This document shows, piece by piece, positions 30,333-41,699 of a DNA stretch of 64,000 nucleotides (within the stretch, counting starts at the first letter, position 1; every line of letters starts with the position of its first letter). The position numbers and the translations under genes were made by a program. Source of the DNA: Globisporangium splendens. Taxonomy: Eukaryota; Oomycota; Peronosporomycetes; Pythiales; Pythiaceae. The stretch covers positions 1,384,706 through 1,448,705 of the forward strand of contig VFIW01000006.1 in NCBI GenBank assembly GCA_006386115.1, read 5' to 3'. The notes beneath the pieces are model-generated. The model did not search any database. It was not told where the DNA came from and saw only the letters and a list, made by a program, of their open reading frames with translations.

Positions 30333-31776
30333 ATGGCCGGGAACGAGCAGCTCCAGCACGAGAAAGCGCAGCTCCGCGACGCGATCGAGCGGATCCAGGA
30401 CGTGCAGCTCAAGGTCCGTGCCTCTGTCTATGCGTACATCTGTGATTTACCTGTTTGCTGAACTGTGTGGCGTGTGACTGGATCATTTTTCTTTTGTGCA
30501 GGCGCACATGCTGCAGGCTCTGGATGCATTCGATGCTCAAGACCACGACACAACGCCAGGAGGCGACCAAAGTTCTGGGCCACAGAGCACACAGCGAGAA
30601 TCAGATCGTGATGATCCGATCGTGATCGCATTGCGCGCCAAGAACGTCAAGGTGAAACATGCGCGCGATGTGGTCTTCCTCGCTGTGCATGGGTTGATTT
30701 TGGAATCCGGTGAGTAGTTCTCAGACGGACGTGCTGCTGAAAGGAGCTCTTTTTTAAATGCACTGGTGCGAATCTTGCTTTGGATTGGTGTGCACGATGG
30801 ATGCAGGATTTCAACTGGAGGGTGACGCCAGCGCGCAGAAAGAGTTTGAACTGCCATCCGACTGGGATGCCAACAGCGGGAATGGACTCTTTACTGCGAC
30901 GTACCGTCATCCGAACGACCTATCTATCAAATTTGAGCTCCAGGTACGGAGAACCTTGTGTGTTTGTCTTTGCAATTGCGTCTCTAACCTTGTGGTTGTC
31001 TGGCATGGTAATAATCGGATCCAGGGACTGTTTGTTGGCAACAAATTCGAAGTGTACATCTCGGACGATAAAGAGCACACACATTCGATCGAGTTGAGGT
31101 AAACACAGTACTTTTGTGCATTTTCCCTTCTTGGGTACACATGCTAACGACGTCATTTTCTGTGAACAGTGTCGATGACCATGCTGTTGCTACGAGTACG
31201 ACTACGTCGCCTTCGGAGCCCAAGCCAGCGGCGAGTTTGTTACAAAATATGGATGCGCTACGTCTCCGATATACGCCATTTATTGAAAATATCGTGCCAA
31301 AGAAAAAAGAGGAGCCGAGACCAGTTGGTGGAGCCAGCAGTTCGGTCCGTCCGCCTCCAGGTGTCCCCACCAGTGGAGGCGACGATCGCGACTACCCTCC
31401 GGCGTCCCCTCTTCGCATTCCTCCAGTTGGTTCGGGCGACGTGTTCCCTCCATCTATTGGCGGTGGCGACCCAGGCATGCTCGTTGGTCCAGACCATGCG
31501 CTCTTTGGACGACGACACGATCCAACGCGGGGACCCGTTCCTGGGTCACGCTTTGATCCGTATGGTCCACCAATCGACCCACTGGGAATGCCTGGATATG
31601 GTCGTCCGCGTCCACAGCACCCTGCTCCCAGCGTCCCATTTGGGGAACCAAATCCAGACCATTTGCGGATGCCGCGAGATGACGACATGAACTTTGGCTT
31701 TGGCCAACCTCCAGGACGTGGAAGTCGTGGCGGTGACTCGTATCGGCCATTTGGTTCAGACCATTCGTTCTTTTGA
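30333..31776 (+). CDS. Proteasome inhibitor PI31-like (PSMF1 family)
   Basis: Five exons (30333-30413, 30502-30709, 30807-30943, 31025-31098, 31170-31776) give 368 residues. The N-terminal FP-type domain includes ARDVVFLAVHGLILESG, LPSDWDANSGNGLFTATYRH and FVGNKFEVYI. The C-terminal third is disordered and rich in Pro, Gly, Arg and Asp (FDPYGPPIDPLGMPGYGRP), as in PI31. PI31 binds and inhibits the 20S proteasome and helps move proteasomes. The extreme C-terminus is SDHSFF, not the HbYX motif (hydrophobic-Tyr-X), so Phe replaces Tyr at best. The short first exon (27 codons) encodes a helix QLRDAIERIQDVQ. Confidence 0.5.
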
Positions 31777-32013
31777 GAACTGAGGCAACTGATGTTACGA
31801 CACCACTGAGTATGGTGGATTTGAGTTGTGTTGTAGTCGCCCAGGAATGCATTTTGTCTTCAGTCAGTCATGACGAAAAGCGCTGTTAATAAAAAGAAGC
31901 ACACACTGGAAGATTTCAACTGCCGAAGGGCAAACCCACCTTTTGCCAATAATCACATCAAATACGTCAGACTGTGAAAAAGTGTCCGCATTTAGTTGTT
32001 TACCAACCGTCGA

Positions 32014-32033
32014 GTTCATTTCAGTGGCAAATC
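32014..32033 (+). promoter_or_regulatory. Oomycete initiator-like element for the TPR gene
   Basis: GTTCATTTCAGTGGCAAATC, only a few bases above the ATG at 32038, fits YCATTYY plus an A/T-containing flank. It implies a very short 5' UTR; confirmation needs a mapped start. Confidence 0.5.
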
Positions 32034-32037
32034 CAAA

Positions 32038-34067
32038 ATGGCAGACGAAGAACGCAGTGACGCTGGCGACGCAGCGCTCTCTCCAGCGCTCGATCGAGAC
32101 GAGAGCGCTGCGAAGGCGCACGACACTCAGCGGCTGCTGAAGGTAGTGAAGCGTGCGGAGGACGAAGCGCCAGCGGACACGGTGTGGCTCGCGAGTCTGC
32201 AGGAATTGGCAACGAGATGCCAAGATCCAAGCACCAACAAATTACTACAAGAGGAGCAGGTCAGTTTTGCGTACAATTGCATTGGTTTCACTCCACCTAG
32301 CTTCAGACCGACGTATTGTGTGTGTGCGTGTAGATTGCGACACACTTGCTGGCGCTGGACCTGCGCAAGAAGAAACTCCAATTGAGCAGATGGCAAGCGC
32401 TCACGACCTTCGTCGAGTGCTGGCGTCATGACGCTGCAGCACCCTGTTTGCCGCACAAAGCGCTACAGTCCGCATTGGCATTGACGCACCACGAGCGATT
32501 TGTATCCCAGGAGATCTTGATGGCGATCGCAGAGTTTGTGGTCGCGCTCGCACTGTCGAGCCATCCGGATCAAGTGAATCTCCTGGCTGTTAAAATGCCG
32601 GCTGCAGAAGATGACGGAGACGACGATTTCTCGTACCTAGCGCTGATCAAGCAAATGTACGTGACGCTGGATGACTTGGCGATCCGACAGCAGTTGGTGG
32701 AGGTGCTGCTCAAGCTCATCGAGACCAAGGACGATGTCAAAGCTCTGGTCCGCTCGGGGATGGTGCGCTCAATGCTGCAGGTCTCCATCGACCACAGCAA
32801 TTCCTCGGCGGCATCACTCGGCAGCAGCGACGCAGATGCTCTGAGTAGCATGGAGGGTGAACAGACTCGACTCAGTGACGACCTCATGCTGGGTTGCGCC
32901 AAAGTGTTCACCCACATGGCGACTTTCGTGTGTTACGACAACTCAGCGGTCTCGTCTTCTGACCCTCAAGACCAAGCTGTCGCAGACCATAGCAGCGAGC
33001 AGTTTGTGTGCGAACTCGTCGTTCAGCTCATGTTGAGTCGCGTGTCGCTCGTGTTTGAGGAAGCCGTTCGCCTCTTGCAAATGCTGGTTGAGAATGCAAC
33101 TCTGCATGGATTGCTAGTCCAAGTCATGGACTTGCGCGGTGCGCTTGAGAAAGCGCACACTCTGGTCCAGCTACAGGAGAACAACGTGCTTAGAACGGCT
33201 CACGATCCATATGTGTTGTCACTCTGTGAGCATCAATTCCAGCAGCTTTGCCCCGAGATCGATGCCTTTGAGCGCTCACACGGGAGTCTCGTGGGTCTCC
33301 TAGCGGATCCCGACCATCGCCACTGCAGCGATGACTCTGGTCGGAGTTCTGCATTTGCATTGGCAAGTGAATGCAAAGAGCGCGGCAACTGGTTCTTCAA
33401 ACGAGGCAATTTCTCCGCGGCGCGCGCGTTTTACCGACGTGCAGTCGCGATTTTGCGGATGGCGCGTCTTCAGAAAGATCAGGACTTGGCGACACTGACA
33501 AAGGATCAAGTGCTCGAGAAATGCACCGCGGGTGCATCTGTGCTCGTCCAGACGCTGTCTCGGCGAGAATGGAGACCTGCGATAGTCTCAGACGTGGAGG
33601 ATGGTCAAGTTGAAGTGATCTACGACGATGACGACTCGGAGGACGTCGTGGATCCGAGCTGCGTGAGACTGCGTATGAACACAGCCATTCTCGACACTTT
33701 TGAGAACCTTGAAGTCGACTGCTCCATGAACATGGGGAAAGCGTTTTCGCGATTGCAGGATTACGAACGCGCAGTTGGATCGTTCACGCATGTCTTGAAT
33801 ATCAAGAAACAGCACCACGCCGCGGCGCTCTACCACCGAGGCATTGCGTACATGGCGCTGCACGACCTGAAGAATGCGCAGCAGGATCTCTGGAACGCGA
33901 ACCAACTCTGTCGAAAGCTGAAAGACGAACAAGCGCTGCGCAAACAGGTCGCCGCAGCGTACTCGAAACTGCAGCAGCTGCATGCCAACAAGAAGAAAAT
34001 GGACAAAAAGATCATCAAGCAGATGATGAAGTACCTGTCGACGATCCCAGGCATTCAGGAAGAGTGA
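32038..34067 (+). CDS. TPR-repeat protein with Tudor-like insert
   Basis: Exons 32038-32259 and 32334-34067 give 651 residues. The first 400 residues look like helical ARM/HEAT-type repeats (LIKQMYVTLDDLAIRQQL, VEVLLKLIETKDDVKALV). A TPR begins at SECKERGNWFFKRGNFSAAR, is interrupted by a small beta-rich segment (AIVSDVEDGQVEVIYDDDD) resembling a Tudor/chromo barrel, and resumes with MNMGKAFSRLQDYERAVG and AALYHRGIAYMALHDLKNA. TPR proteins of this shape often act as chaperone adaptors, but I cannot name an orthologue. Acidic Asp/Glu runs are frequent; no TM segment. Confidence 0.5.
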
Positions 34068-34171
34068 ATCAACATGCCACAGCTTCAGACCAACTTCTTC
34101 TTTGTTTCTTTTTGCATTACTGGCTTTTGTTGTTGTGTGGTTGTATGTGCCTGTTATCGATCATCTTTCGC

Positions 34172-35859
34172 TTATACGGGACCAACTCGGATGCCTCTGT
34201 TAAACTGTTCACACGCACTGGTTTCGGATAAAATGCGTCGAGACGTCGGGTGCTCAATGAAATGCTGCAGCTCCTCGATCGCACGCTCGACGTACCCTTC
34301 GGAGTTATTTCGCAGCGCAAACTCTTCCGCGATACTTTGGTACCGTCGCGTGATCTCCGTCATCTACACAGACGCACAACAATGTCGCAATATGCAAAAT
34401 TGGTAAATATGATTGCGAAAACCATCTGCATAAAAACCAAGATCCACGTACGCGGTCTTTGGACGGTGTTCGGTAAAACGCTTCTTTCAGCGCGTTCGTC
34501 TCGTTCAGAGCCGACGTGAGCATGTCGTGGTCCCGCTGCCGCGCATCGTCTTCGCTCTCGTCGCCGCGGAAGAGCCGAGTCACCGAACTCGCGACTTTCC
34601 CCAACTTCCCCATAAACTTCGACGACATCTAATCCACAACAAAGTGGACAAACAACCCCTGTCAATTGCCTTCACATACAAACAACACACGGAACATGCA
34701 TACACGAAATCCACCTCTTTGGCTCTGTCCGAGTGTTCTGGAGACAGAAATGACAGCAATTGCGAGAGCGGGTTGCCCGGATCGTCTCGACTGCCGCCGT
34801 CGCGACCACGTTTCACGCCTGTCGCTGCGATCATCTGCTTTATCGTCGCGACGATCGCGTCCGTGTCGCGCGTCAGGAACGTTCGGCATGAGAGCTTGCG
34901 GTCGCGAAAGAATAGCGTGATCGACTTGCCGCGTTGCGGTGTGATGCGAGCGATCTCCTTGAGCGGGATCAGTCCGCTCACGTACACGAACGGGTCGTTG
35001 TCTTTACCCGCGTCGCTGCTTTTCGGCATCAGGAGCACGATGTTCCCTGTCTGCAGCAGCATCGGCGTTGGATGCAGCGTGCTCGTGATGGTGTCCACTT
35101 CTTGACACGCGTAGATCGTGCTGTGGATATCACGCTTCCGCATCCGCATGAGCTTTGGGGACTTGGCTGCATCAGCGGGCTTTCTGGCCACAACTGGCGG
35201 ATCGTGCTGCACATTAAGACAACCAAACGTATTCGCAATCGCATCAGCGGTGCAATAATGCCTGCCAGCGAAACAACGGAATGCCGCCCTACCTTTTGCA
35301 CTGTCGCGATGAATTCGTGCAGGATCATCACGAGCGTATTCGACGGGCTCCAGTGCGTCAACGTCGGCAATACGAGCACGCACTCCCGCGATCCATCCTT
35401 TCGTTGCCTATGCGCCACCATCTCCGACGGCAAGTACCCGCTCCCAATCAGGATCGTGACGTCCGGTGCCAGGAACGGGTACTGCGCGTCGCCACCTTGC
35501 GCCTGCTGTGCGTGGTCGTACGGCATCGAGATCACGAGCGACGTCAGCGGGATCAGCGCCAGCGCGTCCGATCCGTCCTGGAACGGCACAAAGCAGTGGA
35601 ACTCGCCGACGCACGTGCCCAAGGCTTCCTCGATGCGCAGATTCTTGAGCGCGACGCCCGGCGGCAGCGCTTCAACGTGGTGGCACTTCTCGAACTCGCG
35701 GTGGATGCGGCTGCGCCAGATCGCAAACTGGCGCTCCTCCGACGTCGACAGCGGCGCAGTGGCGTGAGGAGGCGCGTGTAAACCTGCTGCTTCTGCGTGC
35801 TGCGGCTCTGCGTCCGTCATCTCGACGTCGATCGCTGCGTGCGCGTCGCGAATCTCCAT
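34172..35859 (-). CDS. UBC-fold-like protein with PH-like domain and helical C-terminus
   Basis: Proposed as one gene of four exons: 35859-35293, 35206-34715, 34628-34452, 34363-34172 (475 residues, all phase 0). Exon 1 encodes an E2-like region: PFLAPDVTILIG, then RECVLVLPTLTHWSPSNTL, in which WSP-xx-TL is the E2 signature and a Cys stands near the active-site position. Exon 2 adds a PH/GLUE-like stretch (NIVLLMP, GLIPLKEIARITPQRGKSITLFF). Exons 3-4 are helical. The join of exons 2 and 3 uses a weak GTGGAT donor; if it is wrong, exons 3-4 (starting ATG at 34628) are a separate 122-aa gene. I do not recognise an orthologue; ubiquitin-like conjugation or membrane-trafficking roles are only inference. 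Confidence 0.5.
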
Positions 35860-36620
35860 CGTCCCAAATGCTCGCTTCTTTCTCTTTTCTGACTTGACAA
35901 ATGCAACGCACATACAGATGAGATAGAGAGAGCGAAACTCGAATAGAGAATGTATGATTGGGTATAAATAGAAGTATTTTGACCAATGATGTGGAAAACG
36001 AAGAGACACAGCGATTTGATTGCGTGAAAATGAGAGATGCTTGTGACATTGTGAGGATTCGGGATGGAAATGGAGTGACCTCCTTTGGAAATGCCTAGGC
36101 GCGCATGACGCTGCTGTTTGTGGATATAGCTTTAATATACTATTACAGAGGATGCCTAACTACCAGACACTTGCCCACCATAGCATGCATGTTGCAACGA
36201 TTTGGAGCTCATCAACTGAAAACACAGCGGAGAAGATTCAATCGAGACAAACCTGGGCATCTACCAAATCACCCAGCCATACTGCAATACCTGGGAGAAT
36301 TGCTATTGCACACTCATGCAAGACAAGAGACAACACATACAGAACACACTAGAGAAATCGTCAGATTGATTGCAGGTTGATGTTGCTGTAGTTTTCGAGG
36401 TCGATCACAAACGGTCATCCAGTCGCGGCTGCGTGGTGCCTTCTTCTTCTATATAAACCCGCTGAAACTTCGCGCGTCATGGCCACACAGCACCCTCCAG
36501 TCCCTCATCCCTTCCATCCCTATTGTCGTTTTTGTGTTTTGTATTTTTCGTTTTGTCGTCGCTATCACCTGTGGCTGTTGACTGCTTCTCTCTGGGTACA
36601 TGTGTGTGCTTGGATTGTAT
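35860..36620. other. Intergenic, nothing recognised
   Basis: Carries the promoter of the UBC-like gene and the 3' UTR of the mitochondrial-type gene; pyrimidine-rich at 36500-36560. Confidence 0.5.
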
Positions 36621-37265
36621 CTACTCCAGTCCTTTGAAAAGCGTCGTCTTGTCCTTTCGTAAGTGGTCGATCTCGTCGATGAGTGACTTCATGATCTCGT
36701 TCTTGTCGTCCATCTTGATGCGGCCGTTGTTCAGCAGCGACAGCTTCATGATCTCGAGCGCCTCGCGGTCCGGGTCGTTCTCGTCGATCTTGACGCTAAT
36801 ATCCGGAAGCTCGATCGCGTTGATGCCCTTGTGGCCCATTCGCTTGAACGCCTCGGCCAGGATCAGTTCCAGCTTCTCGCCGCTTGGCGCCTTGCCCGAC
36901 ACGTTGAACAGGTCGGCAAAGAGGTCGGAACCCGACGTCGCTGGCCACGACTTGTCGGCCATCATCTGCTCTGGTTCCTCCCACGTGAAGTTCAGGTCCT
37001 CGCCCTGGTACAGGTCCGGGTTGAACTCGCGGTATCCGCGGGTGCCGCTCGCCTCCTGGTACTCCTTGTACGGGTCGTAGAGCCCCTCATTCTCGGCGTC
37101 GGCGCTGCGCGGCTTCTTCTTGAGCTCTTTGTTGCCTCCCTTGCTGCTGGCGCCAGCAGCCGTGGATTGCGCGCGCACGGCGGTGCTGGCGGAGAGCGTG
37201 GAGCGCGCGGCCGCAGCCTTCGCGCACTTTTGCGCAGCGGTGCGCACGAGTTGCGTCAGAGCCAT
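36621..37265 (-). CDS. Putative mitochondrial protein of unknown function
   Basis: A single-exon ORF of 214 residues. The start MALTQLVRTAAQKCAKAAAA with Arg/Lys and no acids, followed by STLSASTAVRAQSTA, is a strong mitochondrial presequence. The mature part is acidic and aromatic (YDPYKEYQEASGTRGYREF, NFTWEEPEQMM) with a helical C-terminus (EIMKSLIDEIDHLRKDKT). It resembles small accessory subunits of mitoribosome or respiratory complexes in composition, but I cannot assign a family. Confidence 0.5.
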   Translation of the reverse strand: MALTQLVRTAAQKCAKAAAARSTLSASTAVRAQSTAAGASSKGGNKELKKKPRSADAENEGLYDPYKEYQEASGTRGYREFNPDLYQGEDLNFTWEEPEQMMADKSWPATSGSDLFADLFNVSGKAPSGEKLELILAEAFKRMGHKGINAIELPDISVKIDENDPDREALEIMKLSLLNNGRIKMDDKNEIMKSLIDEIDHLRKDKTTLFKGLE

Positions 37266-37570
37266 GCTCACTGTTGTGCGGGTGGAATGCGTTTGGTGGC
37301 GATCGCGCTCTCGCCAACCAGAGAACCAGCGAGATGTGACTGTGATGACAAAATAGTGTCGACCACACAAAATAGGGATCCTAGAATACACAAATTTGGC
37401 TCAATGGACACGCACTGTCAGTGTACTGATACGCACTTGAAAATTGTATGCTCTCGGTCGGCACACAATGGCTCAGTGTGTATGATAAGTATACAGGTCA
37501 GATAGCAAAAGCGAAGAGGTAAAAGCAACATAAATGGATACCTTTTTGAGAAAGGTTGCCACTTGCCATC
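37266..37570. other. Divergent promoter region
   Basis: Between the mitochondrial-type gene and the GCLM-like gene; no coding signal. Confidence 0.5.
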
Positions 37571-38626
37571 ATGTGGAGCACAGCATTCACGGGTCGCATG
37601 AGCGCGCTCAACGCGCAGCAGCGTGTCCTGTTCCCCGTGCACAACTACTCGGAGACCACGAAGCGAGAGCTCAGCAAGGCGCTGCTCTTCGGGATCTGCA
37701 CGGGTGTCGCGATCCTCGCGCCAGAAGACGCCAGTGTGCTGCAGAGCGTGTGCACGAAGAACGCGCTGCTCTCGCACACGCAATTTGCGATCGTGATGGA
37801 GACAGGAGCGTAGTGGAAAGCAGAACAGCTGCACGATCGCGTGAAGCATACGCTGCAATGTCTGCAACTTTCGTCAATCGATATGCTGCTCTTGAATGCG
37901 CAGACGCTGTCTATTCCTGAAGGCAGCAGCACGAGCGAGCGGAAACGGATCACACTGCACTACTGGCAGCAAGTGATCACGATCCAGAGCGTAGGACTGG
38001 TCTCCCACATTGGCGTGAGTGATTTCACCTTCCAGCAAGTCGAGTTTATCCTCATGACGCTCGCTGACCACCCACCAACGGCGTTTTCTCTAGCAGCGAG
38101 TGTCATTCATTCATCATCTAGTGAGAAGGAACCAAACCACACGCGGCTCGCGACTGCGATCTCGTTTGCGCACGGGAAAGGTATGGATGTGATCCTTCGG
38201 TTCCCGTTCCGAGCTCTCGAAAGGATGGCGCCAACGGTTCGGGACACATGGAGGCGACTCACACATGCCATCGCCCAAAAGCACCGCGCACAGACTTTCC
38301 AGGTCGCGATCACACACGAAGCAGACAAAGAACCATTCCAGATGCAGCAGCGCTCGATGAACGACACGCTCGCGCTCCAGTCGCCCTTGCAGGTCGTGAT
38401 CCCCATGGCTTCTGACTTTGAAAGCGATGGCGAGAATAACAACGAGGAAAACCTGGAAGATGAAGAGTGCCACGAGCTCTTTTACTCGCTCTTGCACCCA
38501 TTCACAGCGCTCGCGCCATCGTATTCCGCGAACCAGCTGTACTCAAGTGTGCTTTCCGGAGAAGACCTCGTCGCAATCGACCACACTTTGCTGCTAGGAT
38601 GCCATCCTGCGCCACATGCATCATAG
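37571..38626 (+). pseudogene. Glutamate-cysteine ligase regulatory subunit-like (GCLM), in-frame TAG
   Basis: One frame runs from ATG 37571 to TAG 38624-38626 (352 codons) apart from a single TAG at 37811-37813. Before it the frame reads QFAIVMETGA, after it WKAEQLHDRVKHTLQCLQL and SSIDMLLLNAQ. That order, a beta strand then a helix then a strand, is the aldo-keto-reductase-like barrel of GCLM, whose later part here includes VGLVSHIGVSDFTFQQVEFI. GCLM activates the first step of glutathione synthesis. No GT-AG intron can remove the TAG. A single change from a sense codon such as GAG would explain it. It may be a nonsense allele, readthrough site or base-call error; the family call is moderately sure. 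Confidence 0.5.
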
Positions 38627-38716
38627 ACAAATGTGCACTTTACCTCGATCGATTGGATCTTGTCAACAAAATTTGGATTGGCTTATGCTCATTTTCATCA
38701 AAAAGCGAAGAGCTAC

Positions 38717-41356
38717 TTAGGCTTTTGTGACTTTCTCTATTCGCATTTGCTCACGGGCTTTGACTTCTTCGCGGAAGTACGACGCCAGGAACTGGTTGCT
38801 GTACAGGAAGCTGCGGAACGTCTCGCCTCCGATCTCGACCACGCGCGTGGGCTTCGTGGCGCGCACGCTCGAGTGACGCTTGTGGATCTTGTTTTGCACC
38901 GTCTGGCCAGATACTCCAAGAGGGAAGTAGTCGCCCTCATGGAGCTCCTCGACCACGACCTGCTCCTGTTGCTTCAGCACTTCGACTTCGCCTTCCAGCA
39001 TGATGAAAAACGAATCGCACTGCTCTCCCTCGTGGTACACGAACTCTCCGGGCTGGAAAGTGCGTTTCTTGATGGATCCCTTCGCTGCCTCAACGCACTT
39101 GATCAGCTGCTGCTGGGTGTGACGCCGAGCACATTTCCCCAAGCGTTCATTGATCGTCGAGTACGTGCCGCTCACGTTCAGGTAGTCGTCTGCCACGAGT
39201 TGTAGCACTTTGCAACTCAAATCTTCGCTCGAGCCTTTACCACTGGAAGGCGCCGCACATCGGAAAGTTGCCACACGCGGATGCAATTGCCCATCGGGAC
39301 GCACCAGCTCGATTTCGCCGAAGAAGCTGCCCTTCGGTAGACGGCGGAGCACGATTTCTTCGTCGTCACCTTGCGGACCGCTGCGTTTGTTTTTCGTTTT
39401 CAGCGCATCCGAGTCGGCGTTCAGCGGCACGAAAATCTGATTGTCGAGCTGCTCCTTGACTTCTTTAATCGGGTTCTTACACGACACTTCGACTTCTCCG
39501 TCCAGCAGCAAATACACGTAATGGCCGCCGACGTGGCCTTCTCGGATAATGGCCTCACCAGGCTTATAACTCACGGATCGCAAGGTCGAGATCGCCATTT
39601 TCACGTCTTCGTACGCAATCGCGTCCGCTGCGGACGCATTGTGTTCGGGATCGCCAGTGGACCCAACGAGCATCTCGTTCAGCTCACTCTCGCTCATTTG
39701 CTTGCCCAGTTTCTCACTCACGCGCGCGAGGTCGTGCTTCGAGATGAAGCCTTTCTTGTCTTTGTCAAAGATGTCGAGCGTCGACAGCAGCGCGTGCGTC
39801 TTCTCGTTAAACGCCTCGACACTCGAGCTAATGCCCCACGACATGCCCTTCGTCAGATGAGCGAGCCGCTCGCTCACAGCCTTTGCACTTAGATCCTTGC
39901 TATCATGGTGAGCGTTGTCATTACCACTTTTCTTTTCCTCGTCGAGCGCATCAACGAGAAGTACACCAATGATACTCGCACGTAGACGACGTCGTCCACG
40001 CTGGAACTTCTCCAGCAGCTCGGCGGAGTCGCGCATGGGGATCTGGCTCAGTTGCGCATTCTCCACAAGCCATGGGTGCTGCAGCGCCTGCTTGGAGCTG
40101 AGACGCTTCTCGGGGTCTGTTTCCAGCAATTTGAGGATCAAATCGCGAGCCGAGGGAGAGATCGCTTGCCACGCGCGCGACTGCGTGTGAAATTTCCCTT
40201 TAATGATGCGCTTTCGGATCTACATGTGCAAATAACATTTAAAGGCATGAGCCGTAAAGTTCGCGCTCGCACAAGGTCCAATGCATCATTCCTCACGCAC
40301 CTCTTCATCCGTCAGATTGTTGTACGTGTCGAACGGGTGGCTGCCGCAGAGCAGAATGTACAGCACAATGCCAAGCGCAAACATGTCGGTCTTGGGACCA
40401 AGCTTCGCGTATTCGAGGTCTTCCAGACTTTCCTCAACATGTTTCACAGGCGCAACACCGCCGTTCGCCTTCATCGCCTTGCTGCCATCCTTCGATCCGT
40501 AGATCAAGGTCTCGGGTGCTGCGTACGCGACCGTGCCTGTTAGCTGCGAATCGCCGATGAAGCGCTCACCCATGCGGAACGACACACCAAAGTCCACGAG
40601 GCACATCCGCCCTTGGTGCAACAAGATATTCTCAGGCTTGATGTCGCCGTGGACGATTCCCTTCCGGTGCAAGTAGTGCAGCGCATCGCAGAGATCGCGA
40701 ATCGCTTCACTCGCCTGTTTCTCCGAGTACGCACCATTGGCGATCAAGTGGTCAAACAGCTCGCCGTCGGACGCCAAGTCCATGACGATGTACCACCATT
40801 CGTCGGTCTCAAACACGCCGCGGAGTTGCATGATGTTCGGGTGCTTGCCCGCGACACGCAGCACGTCGACTTCGGTCCAGAACTCGCGCGCATTCGTCTC
40901 GTTCTTGCTGAGGATCTTGACGGCCACGGGCTCGCCATTGCGGCGATCGATGCCGCGGTGCACGACGCAGTACCCGCCTTCGCCGATGATCTCGTCCGTG
41001 ATCTCGTACGCGTCGTCGATCGTTGCCACGACCTTGGACTGCTTGCTCGCCATCGCCATCGACGACTGCGCATGCGCCACAGCCGACTGCCGCATCCGCT
41101 GCTTCGCGTCCTCGTCGCTCGAGAGCAGGAGCACACCGGATGCCACTGCGAGCGCACCTGCAAGCCTGTCCACATTGATGCGATTGCGATCGTAATTCTG
41201 AGATGCACTCGATGCCACTATTGCTGCGCGCGATCGACTGGAGGAAAACGCGCGCTGCTGTTGGAACATGGAGGTCTGCACCGAGTGCTGCCTGCTGCTG
41301 CGCGCCGACGGCAGCAGCCACGACGACACGCGGCGGGAGTTGCAGCGCGGAGGCAT
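38717..41356 (-). CDS. Serine/threonine kinase fused to EF-hand and two cyclic-nucleotide-binding domains
   Basis: Exons 41356-40301 and 40219-38717 (81-bp intron) give 852 residues. A Ser/Arg-rich leader and a hydrophobic stretch (GALAVASGVLLL) could target an organelle. The CaMK-like kinase (about 118-385) has the Gly loop GEGGYCVV, VAVKIL Lys, VHGDIKPENILL, VDFGVSF and TVAYAAPETLIYG. An EF-hand (DIFDKDKKGFISKHDL) lies near 490. Two cNMP-binding folds follow (YKPGEAIIREGHVGG with GSFFGEIELV; FQPGEFVYHEGEQCDSFF with GDYFPLG). The catalytic-loop HRD is HGD, making it a non-RD kinase. The architecture suggests activation by both calcium and a cyclic nucleotide, as seen in some protists (inference); only the first CNB retains a good phosphate-binding-cassette FGE. 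Confidence 0.5.
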
Positions 41357-41699
41357 GTTGCGCAAATTGCTGCCTTTCTTAGCAATGCGAATGGCGACTT
41401 GTCTTTCGGTTTTTCTTCCGCCACCCACGCGTGTCAACAGCACTCGGTGCCTAAAAATAACACAGCAGGAGAGGGAAAGGGGAGAAGGTGGAAACGGGCG
41501 ACGTATCTGATAGGATGGCAGTTAAGTGGTGGATGCGTGCTGACATGGTTGAACACCGGCTATAAACTTGTTGCGGTTTCCAGTCCAATAGCCGTTTAGC
41601 TGCACAAATGCAACCGATAACAAGGATTTAGTCGGTTAATTGTTCCTGAGAAGCACAATATTTAACTGAAAGTAAAAGGTCCCATTTGTGAAGTAAACA

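Noticed and set aside
1780..37813. Reassignment or programmed readthrough of TAG/TAA
   Set aside because: Intact genes in the window (RIB7, trehalose-phosphatase, IBA57, SRP54) end in TAG and others in TAA, so the standard code applies; readthrough has no direct support.
39371..39892. Open frames on the plus strand inside the kinase-CNB gene
   Set aside because: They overlap conserved CNB coding sequence on the other strand and have no motifs.
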